Source of the DNA: Murimonas intestini | Lineage (GTDB): Bacteria; Bacillota; Clostridia; Lachnospirales; Lachnospiraceae | DNA length: 64,000 nucleotides | Assembly: GCA_003148945.1 (NCBI GenBank) | Contig: QGGY01000009.1 | Coordinates: forward strand, 124,001 to 188,000 | Reading direction: 5' to 3' | Part shown: in pieces, positions 26,197-33,989 of the stretch | How positions within the stretch are numbered: the first letter of the stretch is position 1 | Layout of the letters: every line of letters starts with the position of its first letter | The notes under the pieces: generated by a model | Database searches by the model: none | The model's input: only the letters and a program-made list of their open reading frames with translations | What the model was told of the DNA's origin: nothing | Program-made: the position numbers and the translations under genes

Positions 26197-26523
26197 ATGA
26201 AAATGATTAAAGCGATTGTAAGGCCGGAAAAGGCGGAAGATGTTCTTGATGCATTAATGGCGCAGGGATTTGCAGCAACGACTAAGATGAGTGTCCTGGG
26301 CAGAGGAAAACAAAAGGGCCTGAAGGTAGGGGACACGTATTATGACGAGATACCTAAAGAAATGCTCATGATTGTCATAGAGGACAAAGAGGAGGACAAG
26401 GTAGTTCGGCTTATCGCGGGTGCAGCCAAGACAGATAAAAATGGAACATATGGGGACGGCAAAATCTTTGTCAGCCAGGTAGAAAGGGCAGTGACCATCA
26501 GCAGCGGGGAAGAGGGGCTGTAG
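26197..26523 (+). CDS. PII-family nitrogen regulator 1 (NifI1-like)
   Basis: A 108-aa PII signal-transduction protein. MKMIKAIVRPEKAEDVLDALMAQG is the first beta-alpha unit, the T-loop region runs about 37-55 (GKQKGLKVGDTYYDEIPK), and KNGTYGDGKIFVSQV is the C-terminal ATP-binding signature. The T-loop resembles NifI1 proteins more than GlnB/GlnK. It is followed by a second, divergent PII gene; such NifI1/NifI2-like pairs are classically next to nitrogenase genes, which are absent here. It may sense 2-oxoglutarate/ATP to tune guanidine degradation or uptake. AGGAGG precedes the ATG at 26197. Confidence 0.88.
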   Translation: MKMIKAIVRPEKAEDVLDALMAQGFAATTKMSVLGRGKQKGLKVGDTYYDEIPKEMLMIVIEDKEEDKVVRLIAGAAKTDKNGTYGDGKIFVSQVERAVTISSGEEGL

Positions 26524-26537
26524 AAGGAGGAGAGACC

Positions 26538-26882
26538 ATGAAAGAGGTAATGTTAATCTTAAGGCCAAAGATGTATTTTAAGACAAAAGAGGCGCTTGAT
26601 AAAGCCGGATTCCATTCCCTGAATGTACATGAGGTGACCGGCAGGGGCCGGGAACCTGTACAGTATGTCCTGGATGAAGAAAATGGAGAGATCAGGCACC
26701 GTCTGGTGGCTAAGAGGCTGGTAGACATGTTTGTAAGGGATGAAGAAGTGCAGGATTTAATTGAAACAGTAGTGGAAGTCAATAAGACGAACCACGCGGG
26801 GGACGGCAAGATTTTTGTGATGCCGGTGGAAGATGCCATGCGTGTTCGGACAGGGGAACAGGGATTAGAGGCAATCATATAG
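26538..26882 (+). CDS. PII-family nitrogen regulator 2 (NifI2-like)
   Basis: A 114-aa PII-type protein. It shows KEVMLILRPKMYFKTKEALDKAGF at the start, a longer charged T-loop region (about 38-60, REPVQYVLDEENGEIRHR), and NHAGDGKIFVMPVEDAMRVRTGEQG at the end. The loop differs from both GlnB and the preceding paralog. Its gene starts 14 bp after the first PII gene with AAGGAGGAG, so the two are probably made together and may form mixed trimers or a complex, as NifI1 and NifI2 do. The target in this operon is unknown. Confidence 0.83.
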   Translation: MKEVMLILRPKMYFKTKEALDKAGFHSLNVHEVTGRGREPVQYVLDEENGEIRHRLVAKRLVDMFVRDEEVQDLIETVVEVNKTNHAGDGKIFVMPVEDAMRVRTGEQGLEAII

Positions 26883-26925
26883 AAGAATATTGACAGCTAT
26901 ATTCGGACGAGAGGATGCGGAGAAT

Positions 26926-27939
26926 ATGAAAAAATTTACGGGATTATTTATGGCAGCTATATTGGCGTCAAGCCTGCTTGCAGGGTGTAATAGAATGGAA
27001 GAAGTATCTGGTGCGCCGTCTGATACGGCAGCGGCCAGTACCGCAGAGGACCCGTTTGTATTGGGGGTCAGCCCTATGACAGGCTGGTATGCCTGGTACG
27101 GAGTCGACGGCACAGGAATTTTTGAAAAAAATGGTGTGAATGTGAAAATTGAATTTTTCCCTGTTTACAGTGACTCATTGACTGCATTTTATTCCGGTCA
27201 GGTAGACGGCATCTGTATCGCAGGTTCAGATGCTGTTGCACCTCTGAATGAAGGAGTAGATTTTAAAATCGTACTTGTAAATGATAATTCCTATGGGGCA
27301 GACGGCCTGGTAGTCCAGGATGGAATTGAGTCTGTGCAGGATTTAAAGGGAAAATCAGTTGCCACCGAGGTCGGCACACTTGAGCATATGTTTTTACTAA
27401 AGATACTGGAAGAAAATGGGATGACCATTGATGATGTGAACTTTACGAATATGACGATCAATGACGCAGGCCCGGCATTTATTGCAGGAAGCGTAGATGC
27501 GGCGGTACTCTGGGAGCCCACATTGTCCGCGGCAATTGAAGCTGGAGGAAATCTCTTATACAGCACGAAGGAGGAACCTGGCCTCATTCCTGATACACTG
27601 GCAGTGCGCCAGGAGGTGCTGGATGAAAGAGGAGAAGATGTACAGAAAATTGTAGATTCCTGGTTTGAGGGTGTGGAAAAACTGGACGCCAGAGATGAGG
27701 CATTTATTGAGGCCATCTGCCAGGGAGCAGAACTGGAGAAGGAAGATTACATCACTATGCTGGATGGGGTGACTGTCTTTGATAAGGCTGAGAATCAGGA
27801 GACCTTCAAAAGAGGGGAGGATTATACTTATCTGAACTATACACTGGAAAAATCGGCAGAATTCCTTCTGGATACAAAAATGATTGATAAGCTGCCGGAG
27901 GATGTGACTGTGATTCTGGATGACACTTATATCAAATAG
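26926..27939 (+). CDS. ABC importer substrate-binding lipoprotein (SsuA/TauA-like)
   Basis: A 337-aa lipoprotein with signal peptide KKFTGLFMAAILASSLLAGC and a lipobox Cys at about residue 21. The mature part is a periplasmic-binding fold of the nitrate/sulfonate/thiamine-precursor type (GWYAWYGVDGTGIFEKNGVNVKIEFF, DLKGKSVATEVGTLEHMFLL). With the permease and ATPase that follow it forms a complete importer. Such importers are linked to guanidine genes and riboswitches in other bacteria, so guanidine is the likely cargo; the sequence alone cannot prove it. ATG 26926 follows GGAG and gives the proper signal peptide. Confidence 0.88.
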   Translation: MKKFTGLFMAAILASSLLAGCNRMEEVSGAPSDTAAASTAEDPFVLGVSPMTGWYAWYGVDGTGIFEKNGVNVKIEFFPVYSDSLTAFYSGQVDGICIAGSDAVAPLNEGVDFKIVLVNDNSYGADGLVVQDGIESVQDLKGKSVATEVGTLEHMFLLKILEENGMTIDDVNFTNMTINDAGPAFIAGSVDAAVLWEPTLSAAIEAGGNLLYSTKEEPGLIPDTLAVRQEVLDERGEDVQKIVDSWFEGVEKLDARDEAFIEAICQGAELEKEDYITMLDGVTVFDKAENQETFKRGEDYTYLNYTLEKSAEFLLDTKMIDKLPEDVTVILDDTYIK

Positions 27940-27950
27940 GGGGCCTGTAC

Positions 27951-28739
27951 ATGATAAAGATAAAAATCCGAAAGGCGGTCAAAAAGAAAAAGTATATCTT
28001 TCTTGCCGCGATGGCCTTTCTGGCAGTTTTTCTGATCTGGTGGGCTGTAAGCGGAACAGGGGCGGTAAAAGAGATTTTCCTGCCCAAACCCTCCAGTGTG
28101 CTGCAGTATTATGTGGGCGCCATTCAGGACGGCTCACTGTGGGAGAATACGAGAATCAGTGTGATAAGGATTACCCTGGGATTTCTGATCGCTGTAGTGC
28201 TGGGTATCCCGGTAGGGATCCTGGCAGGTACATTTAAAAAAATCGAAGCAGTCATCAGGCCGTTGTGCGAGTTCATCCGTTACATGCCGGTTCCGGCATT
28301 TGTGCCGCTGATCATGGTGTGGGTGGGCATCGGAGAGAGCGCAAAAGTCACAGTTATCTTTATCGGTACATTTTTTCAGCTGGTACTGATGGTGGCGGAT
28401 GATGCCATGGCGGTGCCGGACGACCTGATCAATGCCGGTTATACTCTGGGTGCAGATACAAAAAAGGCAGTTTTCCGTATTATGATTCCGGCCATGCTTC
28501 CCCGTCTGATGGAGACACTCCGTATGATGATCGGGTGGGCCTGGACGTATCTGGTAAGTGCGGAACTGGTGGCCGCCAACACAGGACTGGGTTATACGAT
28601 CCTAAAGTCTCAGAGGTTCCTGAAGACAGATGCCATATTTGGAGGGATCCTTTTGATTGGCCTGCTGGGCCTGATCACAGACAGGATATTCGCATTCCTG
28701 AATAAAAAATTATTCCCATGGGTGGAAGGAGGCAAGTGA
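27951..28739 (+). CDS. ABC importer permease (SsuC/TauC-like)
   Basis: A 262-aa inner-membrane permease with about six transmembrane helices. The family loop EFIRYMPVPAFVPLIMVWVGIGESAKV and the EAA-type motif (LINAGYTLGADTKKAVFRIMIPAMLPRLME) are clear. It sits 11 bp after the binding-protein gene and overlaps the ribosome-site region of the ATPase gene. It would form the channel of the putative guanidine importer. Confidence 0.9.
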   Translation: MIKIKIRKAVKKKKYIFLAAMAFLAVFLIWWAVSGTGAVKEIFLPKPSSVLQYYVGAIQDGSLWENTRISVIRITLGFLIAVVLGIPVGILAGTFKKIEAVIRPLCEFIRYMPVPAFVPLIMVWVGIGESAKVTVIFIGTFFQLVLMVADDAMAVPDDLINAGYTLGADTKKAVFRIMIPAMLPRLMETLRMMIGWAWTYLVSAELVAANTGLGYTILKSQRFLKTDAIFGGILLIGLLGLITDRIFAFLNKKLFPWVEGGK

Positions 28740-28741
28740 GT

Positions 28742-29572
28742 ATGAGAATGTTTGGGAGAAAGAAACAGCAGCTGCCAGAACGGCATGAGCATATCGAAGC
28801 CAATCTTGCCAACAGCACAATCTACGTAAAAGACCTGCAGAAGGTCTACCCTTCCCCAAAAGGGGATGTGACAGCCATGAAGGACGTGAACGTCAATGTG
28901 CTGGAAAACGAATTTGTCTGCATTGTCGGTCCGTCCGGATGCGGAAAATCCACTCTGCTCCGGATGATCGCCGGCCTGGATGAGGCTACAGAAGGCCAGA
29001 TTGTAATCCATGACAGGGATATTATGGGACCAGGCGCAGACAGGGGAATGGTGTTCCAGTCCTATACGTTGTTTCCCTGGATGACAGTTGCTGAAAATAT
29101 TAAGTTTGGGCTGAAAATAAAGAATATGCCTCCGCAGGAGCAGGATATCATTGCCGATAAATACCTGAAAATCATAAAGCTGGAAAAGTTTCGTGACAGT
29201 TATCCCAAGGAACTCTCTGGAGGCATGAAACAGCGTGTGGCAATTGCCCGTGCACTGGCTAACAGTCCTGAAGTGCTGCTGATGGATGAGCCGTTTTCAG
29301 CGCTGGATCCGCAGACAAGGGCTGATATGCAGCTGCTCATGCGCCAGATCTGGCAGGAAGAAAAACCTACTGTTATATTTGTCACTCATGATATTGAGGA
29401 GGCAGTCTTCCTGTCCAGTAAAATCTATGTGCTCACATCACGGCCGGGGACTGTAAAAAAAGCAGTGCCTGTCCTGCTCCCCGGCGAAAGGGACTTGTCA
29501 CTGAAGGATACAGAGCAGTTTATCAAACTGAGGAAGGAAGTAAATCTGCTGATAGAGCATGAAAGCCTGTGA
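28742..29572 (+). CDS. ABC importer ATPase (SsuB/TauB-like)
   Basis: A 276-aa ATPase of the nitrate/sulfonate/taurine class. Walker A is GPSGCGKST, the Q-loop is MVFQSYTLFPW, the signature is LSGGMKQR, Walker B is VLLMDEPFSALD and the H-loop is FVTHDIEEA. ATG 28742 is chosen because GGAGG (28728 region) precedes it by normal spacing; an earlier in-frame start lies inside the permease gene. It is the last gene of the operon, followed by a terminator. Confidence 0.92.
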   Translation: MRMFGRKKQQLPERHEHIEANLANSTIYVKDLQKVYPSPKGDVTAMKDVNVNVLENEFVCIVGPSGCGKSTLLRMIAGLDEATEGQIVIHDRDIMGPGADRGMVFQSYTLFPWMTVAENIKFGLKIKNMPPQEQDIIADKYLKIIKLEKFRDSYPKELSGGMKQRVAIARALANSPEVLLMDEPFSALDPQTRADMQLLMRQIWQEEKPTVIFVTHDIEEAVFLSSKIYVLTSRPGTVKKAVPVLLPGERDLSLKDTEQFIKLRKEVNLLIEHESL

Positions 29573-29592
29573 AAATATGATACAGGCTTGCA

Positions 29593-29628
29593 GAAATCCC
29601 ATTGTCTTTGACAGTGGGATTTCTTTTT
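29593..29628 (+). terminator. Terminator of the guanidine operon
   Basis: GAAATCCCATTGTC (29593-29606) pairs with GACAGTGGGATTTC (29610-29623) with one G-T pair and a TTT loop, then TTTTTG. Confidence 0.92.
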
Positions 29629-29761
29629 GCAGCATTTCAGCGCCTGCATGACATTCAATATTAATACAAATTTTAATCCAACAGCCTGAATATTAACACT
29701 GTTTTAATATAGAAGACTTTATAATGCCAGTATATAAGAAGCTGTTATAACAGTTCAGGAG

Positions 29762-29806
29762 TGCAGAAATCCCATCGCTGTAAGCAGTTTTAAAAGTATT
29801 TCTGCA
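29762..29806 (+). repeat. Inverted repeat upstream of aspartokinase
   Basis: TGCAGAAAT (29762-29770) mirrors ATTTCTGCA (29798-29806). The left arm continues into CCCAT, so TGCAGAAATCCCAT repeats 14 bases of the preceding terminator region at 29590. A TATAAT at 29720-29725 may be the -10 of the aspartokinase promoter, with no clear -35. I do not see lysine-riboswitch motifs in this 220-bp gap. Confidence 0.5.
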
Positions 29807-29848
29807 TGTTTGTCTGCGATTTGATAATTGATGAAGGAGAATATAACT

Positions 29849-31294
29849 ATGAAGGTAATAAAATTCGGAGGCAGTTCACTGGCAGATGCCAAACAGATCA
29901 AAAAGGCAGCAGAGATTATATGTGATGACAGAGAGCGCAGAATTGTAGTTGTATCAGCGCCGGGAAAAAGGTACAGTCAGGATCGGAAGGTGACAGACCT
30001 GTTGATTGAGCTTGCCTGTGACTGCCTGGAAGGCAGGGACTGCGTCAGGGCCCTGGAGGGGGTAATATCCAGATACAGGCAGATAGCTGAGGAGCTGGGG
30101 ATCAGATCAAGTATAGCGGATGAGATAGAGGGAGACATAAAACACAGAATATCGTCCGCACATCTGCCGGAAAAGAAATTCCTAGATCTGATAAAAGCAG
30201 CAGGAGAAGATAACTGCGCCAGGCTGATAGCAGCATACTTATGCCAGAAGGGTGAAAATGCAGAATATGTAAATCCTAAAGATGCAGGGCTGATGCTGTG
30301 TGAGGAAGAAGGGCATGTTAAGATTCTCCCATCTTCATATGAGGCCCTTTCAAAGCTGAAGGAAAGAAAATCATTAATGGTATTCCCGGGGTTCTTTGGA
30401 TATTCACCAGAAGGGGAGGTCATTACCTTTCCCAGAGGCGGCTCCGATATCACAGGAAGCATACTGGCTGCTGCAGTAAATGCGGCGCTGTATGAAAATT
30501 TTACAGATGTAGATTCTGTTTTTGCGGCCAGTCCTTCTGTCATACGTAACCCGGCTCCGATAAGGACTATGTCATATGAGGAGATGAGGGAGCTTTCCGG
30601 TGCGGGATTTGGGGTGCTGCATGAAGAAGCAGTCGCCCCTGCCTGGAGAAAAGGGATACCGATAAATATAAGAAACACTAATAACCCTAAAGAACCGGGG
30701 ACCATGATAGTATCCGGAAAATGCGGCAGAAACCATCCGGGAATCGTAGGCATCGCAGCTGAAAAAGGATTTGTGACAATGCATGTGACTAAAAGCCTGA
30801 TGAAGTATGAAACAGGGTTTGAGAGAAATCTGCTTGGAATCCTTGATGAAGAAGGATTAACCTATGACTATCTGACAATCGGTATAGATAATGTGTCATT
30901 TACTGCAAGGGCTTCAGAGACAAATGCAGAAAAAAGGGAGAGAATAGTTAAACGTATCTATACGGAGCTGAAAGCTGATAAGATAGAAATTGAAAATAAC
31001 CGGGCGGTCATAATGCTGATCGGGCAAGATATAGCCAGATATGCAGAGGCAGCCGGAAAAGCGTGTGATGCACTTACGGCCGAGAAGATCAGTGTGAAGA
31101 TGGTAAACCAAAATACAGCTGAGGGAAGCATATTATTCGAAGTGGAAGAAAAAGAAGCAGATCTGGCTGTAAAAGTCCTGTACAGGAGTTTCTTTCAGAA
31201 AAAGGAAAGAATATGTTTGAACCGCAGAAACAGCAACTCTCGGGATTTTCGTGCATTTTGCACGAAAACACCTCGCGGGACAGTGGAAGGCTGA
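29849..31294 (+). CDS. Aspartate kinase with repeat-derived C-terminal tail
   Basis: A 481-aa kinase that phosphorylates aspartate, the first step toward lysine, threonine and methionine. The kinase domain opens with KVIKFGGSSLADAKQIKKAAE and includes FPRGGSDITGSILAAA and FTDVDSVFAASPSV. Two C-terminal ACT regulatory domains follow (about 310-450; FVTMHVTKSLMK, NRAVIMLIGQDI, VKMVNQNTAEGSILFEV). ATG 29849 has GAAGGAG at good spacing; an in-frame TTG at 29828 does not. The last 23 residues, from RRNSNSRDF to the stop, are read from dispersed repeat R2, so the original protein ended differently. It is separate from the guanidine operon. Confidence 0.93.
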   Translation: MKVIKFGGSSLADAKQIKKAAEIICDDRERRIVVVSAPGKRYSQDRKVTDLLIELACDCLEGRDCVRALEGVISRYRQIAEELGIRSSIADEIEGDIKHRISSAHLPEKKFLDLIKAAGEDNCARLIAAYLCQKGENAEYVNPKDAGLMLCEEEGHVKILPSSYEALSKLKERKSLMVFPGFFGYSPEGEVITFPRGGSDITGSILAAAVNAALYENFTDVDSVFAASPSVIRNPAPIRTMSYEEMRELSGAGFGVLHEEAVAPAWRKGIPINIRNTNNPKEPGTMIVSGKCGRNHPGIVGIAAEKGFVTMHVTKSLMKYETGFERNLLGILDEEGLTYDYLTIGIDNVSFTARASETNAEKRERIVKRIYTELKADKIEIENNRAVIMLIGQDIARYAEAAGKACDALTAEKISVKMVNQNTAEGSILFEVEEKEADLAVKVLYRSFFQKKERICLNRRNSNSRDFRAFCTKTPRGTVEG

Positions 31295-31303
31295 ACTGTT
31301 ACC
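31225..31303 (+). repeat. Dispersed hairpin repeat, copy R2 (inside the aspartokinase 3' end)
   Basis: It reads CAGAAACAGCAACTCT, then CGGGATTTTCGTGC, ATTTT, GCACGAAAACACCTCGCGGG, ACAGTGGAAGGCTGAACTGTTACC. It supplies the last 23 codons and the TGA stop of the aspartokinase gene. It is the best match to R5 (reverse strand) and to R3. Confidence 0.9.
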
Positions 31304-31334
31304 TTTTGTTACAGTTTAGGTTAGTAAATGTATT

Positions 31335-31363
31335 TTGACAATAGTTCAGACAGGTGCTACAAT
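31335..31363 (+). promoter_or_regulatory. Strong sigma-A promoter of the structured leader/ABC-2 operon
   Basis: TTGACA (31335-31340), 17 nt, TACAAT (31358-31363), preceded by TGC, an extended -10. The start is expected near 31370, giving a leader of about 213 nt. Confidence 0.85.
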
Positions 31364-31394
31364 ATTGAAAAAAGGAGAGGAGATATATTAAGAT

Positions 31395-31536
31395 TTTCAA
31401 ATAATATTTACCACAACGGGTTCCCTTGGCAAAATCCAAGGGGAAATGAACTGTGTCAGGTCTGTGCGGGAAGCCGCAGAATGGCGGCATACTGACATAC
31501 CCCGGCAGGGTTCTGTCGCTTGGCAAGATATTTGAA
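31395..31536 (+). ncRNA. Structured leader RNA of unknown class, SRP-like core
   Basis: Three pairings suggest a three-way junction. TTCAAATA (about 31396-31403) pairs with TATTTGAA (about 31529-31536). CCCTTGG pairs with CCAAGGG around CAAAAT (about 31426-31443). GAAC, then TGTCAG, pair with CTGACA, then GTTC, enclosing a GC-rich hairpin. The segment TGAAC, TGTCAGGTC, GGGAAG, GCAG, GGCAGGGTT recalls the domain of bacterial SRP RNA, but the invariant GGTCCGGAAGGAAGCAG core is altered. It could be a divergent SRP RNA, a decayed copy, or a regulatory leader of the ABC-2 operon. A 29-codon ORF (31446-31535) with AAGGGG upstream also exists. Confidence 0.45.
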
Positions 31537-31582
31537 GTAACATGCAACTGTTTCTAAAAATATTACTACCAGGAGGTTTACC

Positions 31583-32380
31583 ATGATTACGGTGGAACAT
31601 CTATGCAAAACATTTCGGACTGCAAATCGCAGTGCGGGGCTTTCGTCTGCCCTGAAATCACTATTTCACAGAGAATACAAAGAAATAAAGGCTCTGGATG
31701 ATATCTCATTTACGATCCCCGACGGGGAGATGGTGGGATATATAGGTCCAAACGGAGCAGGAAAGAGCAGTACTATTAAGGTACTGAGCGGTATTCTGAC
31801 CCCTGATAAGGGAGAGTGCCTGATCAATGGCCGGGTGCCATGGAAAGAACGGCGGGAACATGTCAGGGACATCGGCGTTGTATTCGGACAGCGCTCACAG
31901 CTTTGGTGGGACGTGCCTGTCATTGATTCCTTTGAACTGCTGAAAGATATCTATAAGATTCCGCAGAATGCGTACAGGGACAGGAAGGAGGAGCTGACAG
32001 AACTGCTGAAGCTGGGAGATATCCTGAGGACATCCACAAGGCAGCTTTCGCTGGGCCAGAGGATGCGCTGCGAGATTGCGGCCTCACTTCTGCATAATCC
32101 GAAGATCCTCTTTCTCGATGAGCCAACGATCGGACTGGATGCAGTGTCCAAGATCGCTGTCAGAGGATTTGTACAGGAGCTGAATAAAAAGTATAATACG
32201 ACTGTTATTCTGACTACGCATGATATGCAGGACATAGAGGCGCTGACCAACAGAATAATGCTGATCGGAAAAGGGCGTCTTCTGTTGGACGGTTCCCTGG
32301 AGGAATTTAAGGCGCTGGCGGGTGAAAATGAATCTTTAGATGAACTGGTGGCGAGACTGTACTGCCAGTACCACATTTAA
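31583..32380 (+). CDS. ABC-2-type exporter ATPase
   Basis: A 265-aa ATPase. Walker A is GPNGAGKSST, the Q-loop region is VVFGQRSQLWWD, the signature is LSLGQRMR, Walker B is ILFLDEPTIGLD and the H-loop is LTTHDMQDIE. The GQRSQLWWD motif is typical of exporters paired with ABC2_membrane_6/DUF990 permeases. Two permease genes follow at 12- and 16-bp spacing, giving a complete transporter. The cargo is unknown; related systems are annotated as drug or viologen exporters. AGGAGG precedes the ATG, and the transcript carries the structured leader above. Confidence 0.92.
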   Translation: MITVEHLCKTFRTANRSAGLSSALKSLFHREYKEIKALDDISFTIPDGEMVGYIGPNGAGKSSTIKVLSGILTPDKGECLINGRVPWKERREHVRDIGVVFGQRSQLWWDVPVIDSFELLKDIYKIPQNAYRDRKEELTELLKLGDILRTSTRQLSLGQRMRCEIAASLLHNPKILFLDEPTIGLDAVSKIAVRGFVQELNKKYNTTVILTTHDMQDIEALTNRIMLIGKGRLLLDGSLEEFKALAGENESLDELVARLYCQYHI

Positions 32381-32392
32381 AGGAGGGGCCTG

Positions 32393-33196
32393 ATGAAACA
32401 ATATCTGTCTTTTTTTCGTATCAGATTCCAGACAGGCCTTCAGTACCGCACTGCGGCCATTGCAGGCATTTCGACCCAGTTTGTATGGGGCGGAATGGAA
32501 ATCCTCATGTTTAAAGCCTTCTATGAGGCATCTCCCGGCGCATTTCCCATGAGCTTTGAGGCGCTCACTTCTTACGTGTGGCTGCAGCAGGCTTTTCTGG
32601 CTCTGTTTATGCCCTGGTTCTGGGATGCAGAGATATTTAAAGCGATCTCCGACGGGAATATTTCATATGAATTGTGCAGGCCCGCAGGCCTGTATGAGAT
32701 GTGGTTTACCAAAAATATGGCGATACGTTTGTCGAAAGCTGTCCTGCGCTGTTTTCCGGTGCTCATAGCCGCCGTGTTCCTGCCAGCCCCGTATGGCATT
32801 ATGCTGCCAGGGGATATACAGGGAACGGTATTGTTTTTGCTTTCTATGCTGCTGGCTTTTGGAGTAGTTGTAGCCTTTTCCATGTTGATATACATATCTG
32901 TGTTTTTTACTATTTCCGGACAGGGAATTAAAATGATATCCTCCTGTCTGGCAGAATTCCTGTCAGGGGCAGTGATCCCTCTTCCCTTCATGCCGGATGG
33001 ACTGAGGCAGCTGGCAGAGTTCCTGCCATTTGCATCCATGCAGAATGCTCCCCTCAGGATATACAGCGGGGATATAGCAGGAGCGGCTGCCTGGCAGGTC
33101 ATCGCTCTTCAGCTGTTCTGGCTGGTGTTTATGTGTGCAGCCGGAAAACTGCTGATGCACAGGGCATTGAAACAGGTAGTGGTCCAGGGCGGCTGA
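32393..33196 (+). CDS. ABC-2 family permease subunit 1
   Basis: A 267-aa integral membrane protein of the DUF990-like ABC-2 group with about six hydrophobic segments. Its start (KQYLSFFRIRFQTGLQYRTAAIAGISTQFVWGG) is characteristic, as is the mid-protein GNISYELCRPAGLYEMWFTKN. It would pair with the second permease to form the membrane pore of the exporter driven by the ATPase at 31583. AAGGAGG precedes the ATG. Confidence 0.88.
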   Translation: MKQYLSFFRIRFQTGLQYRTAAIAGISTQFVWGGMEILMFKAFYEASPGAFPMSFEALTSYVWLQQAFLALFMPWFWDAEIFKAISDGNISYELCRPAGLYEMWFTKNMAIRLSKAVLRCFPVLIAAVFLPAPYGIMLPGDIQGTVLFLLSMLLAFGVVVAFSMLIYISVFFTISGQGIKMISSCLAEFLSGAVIPLPFMPDGLRQLAEFLPFASMQNAPLRIYSGDIAGAAAWQVIALQLFWLVFMCAAGKLLMHRALKQVVVQGG

Positions 33197-33212
33197 AAAG
33201 GAGGCGAAGAAT

Positions 33213-33989
33213 ATGAAATTATATCTGCATTATCTCTCTATCCATGTGCGGAGCGCAATGGAGTACAAGACATCATTTATATTAACTGCTCTTGGGCAGT
33301 TCCTTGTATCATTTAATGTGTTCCTGGGGGTATTCTTTATGATGGAACGCTTTAATAATGTAAAATGTTTTACCTACAGTGAGATTCTGCTTTGTTTCTC
33401 CACTGTCCTGATCTCTTTTTCACTGGCGGAATGCTTTTTCAGAGGCTTTGATATGTTCCCGTCCATGATTGGGAACGGAGAGTTTGACAGGATACTTGTC
33501 AGGCCCAGAAATACAGTTTTCCAGGTCCTTGCCAGCAAGATTGAACTTACCAGGATAGGGCGTCTCTTCCAGGCATTTATCATGCTTGGATATGGGATCA
33601 TTAAAAGCGGAATAAAGTGGGATTTTCTGCGGGTCCTGACCCTTGTGCTGATGATAGTAGGCGGCATCACAGTGTTTGCAGGCTTATTTATTATTTTTGC
33701 AGGCCTGTGTTTTTTTACGCTGGAAGGCCTGGAAGTCATGAATATCTTTACAGATGGAGCAAGAGAGTACGGAAAGTATCCGGTGTCTGTCTATGGGAAA
33801 ACAGTGCTTACTATATGCAGCTATATAGTACCTTTTGCACTCTTCCAGTACTATCCCTTTCTGTACCTGATTGGAAGGGATGTACCGGTTTGGTATTGTG
33901 CCCTTCCTGTTTTAACTGCCATGTTTCTGATTCCCAGCTGTCTTATATGGCGTCTTGGAATGAAAAAATACCAGTCTACGGGCTCATAA
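33213..33989 (+). CDS. ABC-2 family permease subunit 2
   Basis: A 258-aa membrane protein with about six helices, homologous in layout to its neighbour. It shows YLHYLSIHVRSAMEYKTSFILTALGQ at the start, FDRILVRPRNTVFQVLASK in the middle, and YPVSVYGKTVLTICSYIVPFALFQYYP near the end, typical of the DUF990-like partner subunit. The stop codon TAA (33987-33989) lies in the anticodon loop of a tRNA-fMet-like fragment that begins inside the last codons, so the original end may have been altered by recombination. Confidence 0.87.
   Translation: MKLYLHYLSIHVRSAMEYKTSFILTALGQFLVSFNVFLGVFFMMERFNNVKCFTYSEILLCFSTVLISFSLAECFFRGFDMFPSMIGNGEFDRILVRPRNTVFQVLASKIELTRIGRLFQAFIMLGYGIIKSGIKWDFLRVLTLVLMIVGGITVFAGLFIIFAGLCFFTLEGLEVMNIFTDGAREYGKYPVSVYGKTVLTICSYIVPFALFQYYPFLYLIGRDVPVWYCALPVLTAMFLIPSCLIWRLGMKKYQSTGS

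Noticed and set aside
29629-29848. Lysine riboswitch upstream of aspartokinase
   Set aside because: The gap is too short and shows none of the conserved lysine-element motifs; only a simple 9-bp inverted repeat is visible.
31395-31536. Firm call of a signal recognition particle RNA gene
   Set aside because: The order of motifs is suggestive, but the invariant GGTCCGGAAGGAAGCAG tip is not intact, so it is reported only as a candidate structured RNA.
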